From Candidatus Aenigmatarchaeota archaeon (GTDB taxonomy: Archaea > Aenigmatarchaeota > Aenigmatarchaeia > Aenigmatarchaeales > DAIDAN01): a stretch of DNA of 8,319 nucleotides. The DNA lies in assembly GCA_027310605.1 (NCBI GenBank), contig DAIDAN010000027.1:1-8319 (forward strand). Reading direction: 5' to 3'. Positions 4,546-8,319 of this stretch are shown piece by piece. The translations under genes and the position numbers were made by a program. The stretch's first letter is position 1, and every line of letters begins with the position of its first letter. Below the pieces are notes generated by a model. The model searched no databases. It was not told where the DNA came from and saw only the letters and a list, made by a program, of their open reading frames with translations.

Positions 4546-4701
4546 ATGCCAATAGAATTGAAGGCCGAAGATAATGGAGAAGGCGGATACATCGTTAAAG
4601 ACAAACTTGGAAGAAACCTTTTTGATATTTCTGCGGATGAAGGAACGGGAACAATCTATGATAAGAAAAATAATCTTGCGCTAAAAATACTTGTCGGATA
4701 A
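4546..4701 (+). CDS. Small protein of unknown function, 51 aa, leaderless
   Basis: The ATG at 4546-4548 opens 51 codons that end with TAA at 4699-4701. The product starts MPIELKAEDNGEGGYIVKD and continues through LGRNLFDISADEGTGTIYD to LALKILVG. It is acidic, Gly-rich and reads as alternating short beta strands and turns, without membrane segment or Cys. The promoter spacing strongly supports a real gene even though it is short. It ends 2 nt before the stop of the convergent CBS gene. I do not recognise the family. Confidence 0.68.
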   Translation: MPIELKAEDNGEGGYIVKDKLGRNLFDISADEGTGTIYDKKNNLALKILVG

Positions 4702-4703
4702 TT

Positions 4704-5843
4704 CTACTCCTCCCTTCTCTTGAATGCGCGCACCTTGCGCAGGGTCTTGTCGCGCAGGCGCTCCTTTCCCTTTATCACTATTTTCTCAATCTCGTCAAGA
4801 GCTTTTCCTGCGGCATCGCGCAGGTCCCAGCCCATCGCGCGGCTGATGAACACTCCCTTGTCCGTCATAAGCCTGCAGCGCACCGAGTATTTCGTCTTTC
4901 CCCCCTTCTCGTATCTTTTCGTGTGCAGGAACAGGAACTGCACGGGAAGGAACGAGGATATTTTCTGGACTGTGTCGCGGACCATCCTGTCCGCTGTCGC
5001 CGCCACCAGCGGGTCCTCTTTTCCGAGCCCCGTTATCTGCACATACGCGCCCTTCTTCTGCCTTGTGCTCAAATAAAACTCAAGCAAGTCCCTTGTTGTC
5101 ACAACCCCCAAGGGCGCATCACCTTCAACAATGACAACTCCCGAGTTTTTGTATTTTACCATCTTACCTGCTATCTCGCTCAGCTTTGTCCGCTTTTCCG
5201 CTGTCAGGGGGTTGTTGTTCATTACCGTTGAAATCTGCACCCCCATCATGGTTTCCTTCTCCGCAGCCATCGAGTACCAGTTCATCCTTTCGCTGGGCTT
5301 CACGGCCTTCAGCAAATCGAAGGTTGCGACCACTCCGCGCAATCTTTCTTCGCTATCGACAACAGGCAGGCGAGAAATATTCTTCTCCCTCATCAGCACG
5401 CGCGCCTTCCCTATGTCGCTGCTGATGTCTATCACTTCGGAAGCGCTCATTATTTCTTCCGCCGCAGTCTCCTTGAATTCCTGCTGCTTGGAAAAAACAT
5501 TCAGGAGGTCGAATACCGAAACTATTCCGGAGATATTGCTCCCGGAGCAGACAGGCACGGCACGGAAACCCGCCTGAAAAATTATGTCAGCCGCCTCGTC
5601 TGCGGTATTGTCCTCGCTCAGCGTTTGAATCTTTGTTACAAGTGTTTCAAGCTTTTCCTTCGAGGGGTCGGAAAATCTTTTTGCCGCAACCGTCTTGTAA
5701 TGGACTATTCCCAGAAGCTTTTTCCCCTCGACTATCGGAACCTCGTGCACATGGTGCTGCTCCATCAGCCCGATGAACCTGCTCACCGTGTCCTTCGGTC
5801 CCAAAGTCAGCACATTCCTGCTCATTATGTCGCGGACAAGCAT
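4704..5843 (-). CDS. Four-CBS protein with C-terminal HPF/S30EA-like ribosome-binding domain
   Basis: There are 379 residues from ATG 5843; in-frame GTG at 5852, 25 nt from the TATA centre, is a credible leaderless alternative adding three residues. Four CBS repeats form two Bateman modules (about 2-122 and 127-260), seen as repeated V..IM....V, P.(V/A)V, GIV..(F/T)DLL patterns. Such modules sense AMP, ATP or related ligands. Residues about 262-379 run beta-alpha-beta-beta-alpha, ending WDLRDAAGKALDEIEKIV with a basic tail (KERLRDKTLRKVRAFKRRE), close to the helix of bacterial hibernation factor HPF. Inference: an adenylate-controlled ribosome hibernation or protection factor; CBS-containing hibernation factors are known in archaea. 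The C-terminal assignment is by fold pattern only. Confidence 0.82.
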   Translation of the reverse strand: MLVRDIMSRNVLTLGPKDTVSRFIGLMEQHHVHEVPIVEGKKLLGIVHYKTVAAKRFSDPSKEKLETLVTKIQTLSEDNTADEAADIIFQAGFRAVPVCSGSNISGIVSVFDLLNVFSKQQEFKETAAEEIMSASEVIDISSDIGKARVLMREKNISRLPVVDSEERLRGVVATFDLLKAVKPSERMNWYSMAAEKETMMGVQISTVMNNNPLTAEKRTKLSEIAGKMVKYKNSGVVIVEGDAPLGVVTTRDLLEFYLSTRQKKGAYVQITGLGKEDPLVAATADRMVRDTVQKISSFLPVQFLFLHTKRYEKGGKTKYSVRCRLMTDKGVFISRAMGWDLRDAAGKALDEIEKIVIKGKERLRDKTLRKVRAFKRREE

Positions 5844-5871
5844 GGGAATCACAGGCTAATTTGTTTTCCGA

Positions 5872-5882
5872 ATTATATAAAT
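5872..5882 (-). promoter_or_regulatory. TATA box of the CBS/HPF gene
   Basis: The minus strand reads TTTATATAATT in the 45-nt spacer after the HAD stop. The centre at about 5877 is 25 nt from GTG 5852 and 34 nt from ATG 5843, so it leaves the start open. Confidence 0.6.
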
Positions 5883-5897
5883 GAAATTTACTTTGAG

Positions 5898-6494
5898 TTA
5901 TAATTTTACAAACAGTTCTATTAGATTAGAAATTTTTCTTTTCGTACGAACATAAAATGTTTTCATTCCTATTTTTTTCGCTGCCTTAACATCATTCTTA
6001 AAATCATCTCCGATAAAAAGCGTTTCTTCCGGCTTTGCTTTTAATTTCTTTAGCGCGATTCTGTAAATCTTTTCATCAGGTTTAACAACTCCGATTTGGA
6101 AAGATAAAATTACAGCGTCAAAATATTTTCCTATTTTCAGCCTGCTGATAATCTTGTTCGTTATCGGAAACGAGTTGCTCACAACTCCTAATTTCAAACC
6201 CTTCTTTTTCAGCGCTTTCAGCATTTTTTCTGTATCATGATAAAGATGCGTATATTTTATTTGGCTGTTCCAATATTTCAATAATATCGGAAGCATTTTT
6301 TCAGGAAGTTTTGCTTCTTTAATAAATTCCTGAAAGAATTCTGCGTCTTTATTAAATTTGTGCCCCTGCCACTTTCTTCTCATCTTGTCGTATAAATTTC
6401 TATTTTCTTCTCCGATTATTTTTACAATGCGTTCGTGCCTGTCTTTGTTATACAACAACGTTCCATACAAGTCGAAGATGACAGCTTTAATCAT
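5898..6494 (-). CDS. HAD-superfamily hydrolase
   Basis: The 198-residue protein has all four HAD motifs: FDLYGTLL with nucleophile Asp8, VVSNS (Ser106), GVVKPDEKIY (Lys138) and GDDFKND (Asp163, Asp164, Asp168). A helical cap lies at about 15-85. The residue two after the nucleophile is Tyr10 rather than the general-acid Asp of most phosphatases; this Tyr form occurs in haloacid dehalogenases and in many YjjG-like or unassigned members, so a small-phosphate-ester hydrolase is possible but the substrate is unknown. A TATA box 24 nt upstream predicts a leaderless mRNA. The gene is clearly more AT-rich and Lys/Ile/Asn-rich than its neighbours, which may signal transfer. Confidence 0.88.
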   Translation of the reverse strand: MIKAVIFDLYGTLLYNKDRHERIVKIIGEENRNLYDKMRRKWQGHKFNKDAEFFQEFIKEAKLPEKMLPILLKYWNSQIKYTHLYHDTEKMLKALKKKGLKLGVVSNSFPITNKIISRLKIGKYFDAVILSFQIGVVKPDEKIYRIALKKLKAKPEETLFIGDDFKNDVKAAKKIGMKTFYVRTKRKISNLIELFVKL

Positions 6495-6513
6495 AAAAGA
6501 ACTTTGTCTGGTT

Positions 6514-6523
6514 TTTATAAATA
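6514..6523 (-). promoter_or_regulatory. TATA box of the HAD gene
   Basis: The minus strand reads CTATTTATAA, centre about 6518, 24 nt from ATG 6494, only 4 nt past the stop of the upstream EndA-like gene. Confidence 0.65.
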
Positions 6524-6527
6524 GATT

Positions 6528-7199
6528 TCAAGGCTTGAAGAATGTCACCGAGAAATACCTGACCTTGCTCTCCTCGTCCACGACAGCCCAGAGCATGTTC
6601 GCGCGGATGTTGTGCGCGAGGCGGACCGCGCGCGACATCTCCTGGAATCCGAAGACGAACTTTTTCGGCACAGCGAAGACAATCCATTTCGTGTGCTCGT
6701 GCGCCTGCTTCTGCCCGCGCTTCAAGGGCTTGACGCCGCGGTTGTACACGCGGAAGTCACAGCCGAACTTGAAGCCGGTCCTCGTTGGCAGTCCTCTTTC
6801 CCGAAGGTCTTTGTAAACAATATACCTTTCCCGAAAGCGCGGGTCAATTTCCGAGCAGTATTTGTAGAAATCAATGAACGAGATATTTTTTACATCATCA
6901 AGCAATTCAATCCTGTTTTTTTCAAGCAGGAGCGCAGCCTCTATCAGCGCGAGCTCAAGCCTGTCCTCCTTCAGCTTCCCGTAATAATCGTTCTCGAAAA
7001 TGTTTTTTGCAGCCTCCCTGTCCCAGACGAAAACCTTGTCCTCTGCAAGGCGCGCCCCAACTTTTTTCTGCATCAGGGGGGCACCTTCGGTTTCCCCCAA
7101 CGGTTCCCTCTTCCCTTTTTGCTCTTCCATCCCTTTCGGTTCGGCTTTCTGCATTGCCGCCTCTTTCTTTTGTTTTTTGTGCTTGTTTTTCTTTGACAT
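6528..7199 (-). CDS. tRNA-splicing endonuclease paralogue A (EndA-like, catalytic Lys missing)
   Basis: The product is 223 residues from ATG 7199; an in-frame TTG at 7208 is the poorer start. Residues 1-50 are a Lys/Gln/Glu-rich extension beginning MSKKNKHKKQKK. An EndA N-terminal domain follows, then the nuclease domain: YIVYKDLRERGLPTRTGFKFG, DFRVY (Tyr152), EHTKWIVF (His169), LAHNIRANMLWAVVD and a terminal FFKP. Against Methanocaldococcus EndA, Tyr115 and His125 are kept but Lys156 is replaced by Ala200. Between Tyr and His lies an extra basic stretch (KPLKRGQKQ) absent from paralogue B. It most likely acts as a non-catalytic or half-site subunit of a heteromeric endonuclease that cuts bulge-helix-bulge introns. 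It follows paralogue B by 21 nt in an evident operon. Confidence 0.85.
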   Translation of the reverse strand: MSKKNKHKKQKKEAAMQKAEPKGMEEQKGKREPLGETEGAPLMQKKVGARLAEDKVFVWDREAAKNIFENDYYGKLKEDRLELALIEAALLLEKNRIELLDDVKNISFIDFYKYCSEIDPRFRERYIVYKDLRERGLPTRTGFKFGCDFRVYNRGVKPLKRGQKQAHEHTKWIVFAVPKKFVFGFQEMSRAVRLAHNIRANMLWAVVDEESKVRYFSVTFFKP

Positions 7200-7220
7200 A
7201 AGTATCAACTTGAATTAATT

Positions 7221-7733
7221 TCAGGGGGCGATTTCATTAAGCACGTAGTAGGTCACATCAGAATCGTTGTCAACAATCGCCCAGAGCGCGACCGTCCTGA
7301 TGTTCTGCGCGAGCTTCGTGGCGCGCTCAAGAATGTCAAGCCCGCAGGGATAGTCCTCGCCAGCGACGAAAACAATCCATTTGACATTCTCCGCCTTCTC
7401 CGGCTTTGCGCCGCGCTCGTAGACGCGGAAGTCGCTCCCCTTGAATCCTATCCTGACGGGAAGCCCTCGCTCGCGCAGGTCCTTGTAAACCGAGTAAAGC
7501 GAGGCGAACCTTTTGTTTCTTGAGCAGGAATGATAGAAGTCCGCGAACTTCATCTTCTTTCCCTCGCGGATTATGTCAAGCCTGCCCCTTTCTTGGAGCA
7601 GCAGCGCTTCCGCGAAAGCGAGCTCGAGCTTGTCATTGTTCAGGTTTCCGTACCAGCCAGACTCGAAAAACTCCTTCGCGGCAGTCGCGTCCTCGACGAT
7701 GACTTTGTCTTCGGTTATTTTTCCTTCAGCCAT
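7221..7733 (-). CDS. tRNA-splicing endonuclease paralogue B (EndA-like structural subunit)
   Basis: The 170-residue protein matches the usual length of a single EndA subunit. It shows the N-terminal DKLELAFAEALLLQERGRL helix, SVYKDLRERGLPVRIGFKGSDFRVY (the segment ends at Tyr105), KWIVF and LAQNIRTVALWAIVD. The catalytic His position is Asn116 and the Lys position is Thr147, so only Tyr of the triad remains. This fits a structural (beta) subunit such as those in heterotetrameric crenarchaeal and nanoarchaeal endonucleases. It is first in the operon with paralogue A and shares its NIR motif where active enzymes have SVRK, so the two are closer to each other than to an active EndA. The active partner is not in the window. 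Confidence 0.85.
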   Translation of the reverse strand: MAEGKITEDKVIVEDATAAKEFFESGWYGNLNNDKLELAFAEALLLQERGRLDIIREGKKMKFADFYHSCSRNKRFASLYSVYKDLRERGLPVRIGFKGSDFRVYERGAKPEKAENVKWIVFVAGEDYPCGLDILERATKLAQNIRTVALWAIVDNDSDVTYYVLNEIAP

Positions 7734-7770
7734 AAATATCAGATTTTTTGCAGCGTTTTCAGCCGTTCTG

Positions 7771-7780
7771 TTTTATTTAT
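7771..7780 (-). promoter_or_regulatory. Probable TATA box of the EndA-like operon
   Basis: The minus strand reads ATAAATAAAA, centre about 7776, predicting a start near 7750 and a leader of about 17 nt before ATG 7733. No clear Shine-Dalgarno site. Confidence 0.5.
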
Positions 7781-7790
7781 TGAATGATTC

Positions 7791-7950
7791 TTAATCCGAA
7801 AACCTTTTTGATTAAATTGTTTGAACCGTAAAATTTATTCCGAATAAAATAAAAAATCAGATATGAAAGTTTTCGCAATAAAGAATCTGTTTGAAGGCTT
7901 ATAAATGGAGCGAGAAGCGAAAGAAGTTAAATGCCACAGCTTGTACGAAA
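7791..7950. other. AT-rich intergenic region between divergent promoters
   Basis: Beyond the EndA promoter I see no gene. GGCTTATAAATGG at 7896-7908 is another TATA-like box on the + strand, which could drive the longer DUF2683 frame from ATG 7931 (N-terminal extension of 20 residues). I judge that start less likely, because the family begins at the MVKIQINLS segment. Confidence 0.4.
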
Positions 7951-7952
7951 GC

Positions 7953-7960
7953 TTTATATA
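7953..7960 (+). promoter_or_regulatory. TATA box of the DUF2683-like gene
   Basis: AAGC then TTTATATA, centre about 7957. Expected transcription start is near 7982, giving a leader of about 9-12 nt before ATG 7991 or 7994. Confidence 0.65.
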
Positions 7961-7987
7961 CTACCATATATCATAGTATCATATGGT
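7958..7987 (+). promoter_or_regulatory. Overlapping inverted repeats, likely operator
   Basis: ACCATAT (7963-7969) is mirrored by ATATGGT (7981-7987), and ATACTA (7958-7963) by TAGTAT (7974-7979). The repeats cover the space between TATA box and start codon, where a ribbon-helix-helix dimer would block initiation. Autoregulation is inferred. Confidence 0.55.
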
Positions 7988-7990
7988 GTT

Positions 7991-8161
7991 ATGATGGTAA
8001 AGATTCAGATAAATCTTTCTGATGAGGAAGATAAAATCGTTGAGATTTACAAACTTTCCAATAGTTTTAAAACGAAAGAGGAGGCAATAAAAGATATGGT
8101 AAAGTTCTTTAAAGTAAAGATACGGCCAGCTTTCTTAAAAGAAAAAGAGTATTTCAAATAA
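7991..8161 (+). CDS. DUF2683-like ribbon-helix-helix protein, possible antitoxin
   Basis: The 56-residue protein starts at ATG 7991 (or 7994; the two Met codons are adjacent). The order is beta strand VKIQINLS, helix DEEDKIVEIYKLSN, turn, helix TKEEAIKDMVKFFKV, then a basic tail, i.e. a MetJ/Arc fold. The wording KIQINLSDEEDKIVEIYK is what I associate with the archaeal family DUF2683, often found with small partner genes. It binds DNA as a dimer and probably represses its own promoter, where a palindrome sits. The next gene starts 12 nt later with its own Shine-Dalgarno site, so the pair forms an operon. The toxin-antitoxin reading is inference. Confidence 0.72.
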   Translation: MMVKIQINLSDEEDKIVEIYKLSNSFKTKEEAIKDMVKFFKVKIRPAFLKEKEYFK

Positions 8162-8168
8162 GAGGTGA
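8162..8168 (+). promoter_or_regulatory. Strong Shine-Dalgarno site
   Basis: GAGGTGA, 5 nt before ATG 8174. It fixes the start of the last gene and contrasts with the leaderless first genes elsewhere in the window. Confidence 0.75.
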
Positions 8169-8173
8169 ATAAA

Positions 8174-8319
8174 ATGAAATATGGAAGAGTGCCATTTAAT
8201 ACAACCAAACAGATTCCAGAGAAAGGAAACATAATTAGCGGAAGAAAAGATGCTATCTTCCTGCGGAATAAATATCAGACAGAGTTGGATAATGCGCACG
8301 CTTCTATTGTGAATATGGT
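8174..8319 (+). CDS. Unrecognised protein, N-terminal 48 codons, cut by window end
   Basis: The frame opens at ATG 8174 after a strong Shine-Dalgarno site and is still open at the window edge. The visible product begins MKYGRVPFNTTKQIP and continues EKGNIISGRKDAIFLRNKY to TELDNAHASIVNM. It is hydrophilic with no signal peptide or membrane segment in the visible part. Position directly behind a ribbon-helix-helix regulator suggests the partner of a two-gene module, possibly a toxin, but I recognise no toxin motif. It is AT-rich like its neighbour. Confidence 0.65.
   Translation, partial: MKYGRVPFNTTKQIPEKGNIISGRKDAIFLRNKYQTELDNAHASIVNM

Noticed and set aside
4704..5577. Several + strand frames opposite the CBS gene
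   Set aside because: Shadow frames; the minus strand encodes four consistent CBS repeats.

Overview
The window looks archaeal. Most genes have a purine-rich BRE plus TATA box, and in several cases the box centre lies about 25 nt upstream of the start codon, as in leaderless mRNAs. The gene content agrees: two-part pyruvate:ferredoxin oxidoreductase, archaeal-type tRNA-splicing endonuclease (EndA) paralogues, a CBS-domain/ribosome-hibernation fusion and a DUF2683-like regulator. The lineage cannot be fixed from sequence alone. Separate EndA paralogues with many noncanonical tRNA introns would suit a DPANN-like or a crenarchaeal-like archaeon; this is inference.

Layout: (1) 1-342 is the C-terminal end of PorA on the + strand, followed by a short AT-rich gap with one doubtful small ORF. 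(2) 603-2750 on the minus strand holds a radical SAM protein and porB. (3) 2785-3591 is a minus-strand cluster of three tRNA genes (Val-CAC, Phe-GAA, Asn-GUU, in transcription order). All three encode CCA and are heavily interrupted: seven to eight introns, in D-loop, anticodon-loop and T-loop positions. Four of the insertions share a pyrimidine-rich/purine-rich inverted-repeat core, so they look like copies of one spreading element. (4) 3628-4434 is a secreted nuclease with a lamin-tail-like domain. Divergent from it is a 51-codon leaderless gene at 4546-4701 that is easy to miss. (5) 4704-5843 is a four-CBS protein ending in an HPF/S30EA-like domain. (6) 5898-6494 is an AT-rich HAD hydrolase. 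(7) 6528-7733 carries two tandem EndA paralogues, neither of which has a complete Tyr-His-Lys catalytic triad. (8) 7931-8319 is an AT-rich accessory-looking pair: a ribbon-helix-helix DUF2683-like regulator with a palindromic operator on its promoter, then an unrecognised gene that starts with a strong Shine-Dalgarno site and runs off the window.

The most interesting theme is RNA processing. The window holds both an apparently mobile family of tRNA introns and two degenerate subunits of the enzyme class that removes such introns. The active EndA subunit is not in the window and is predicted to lie elsewhere in the genome.
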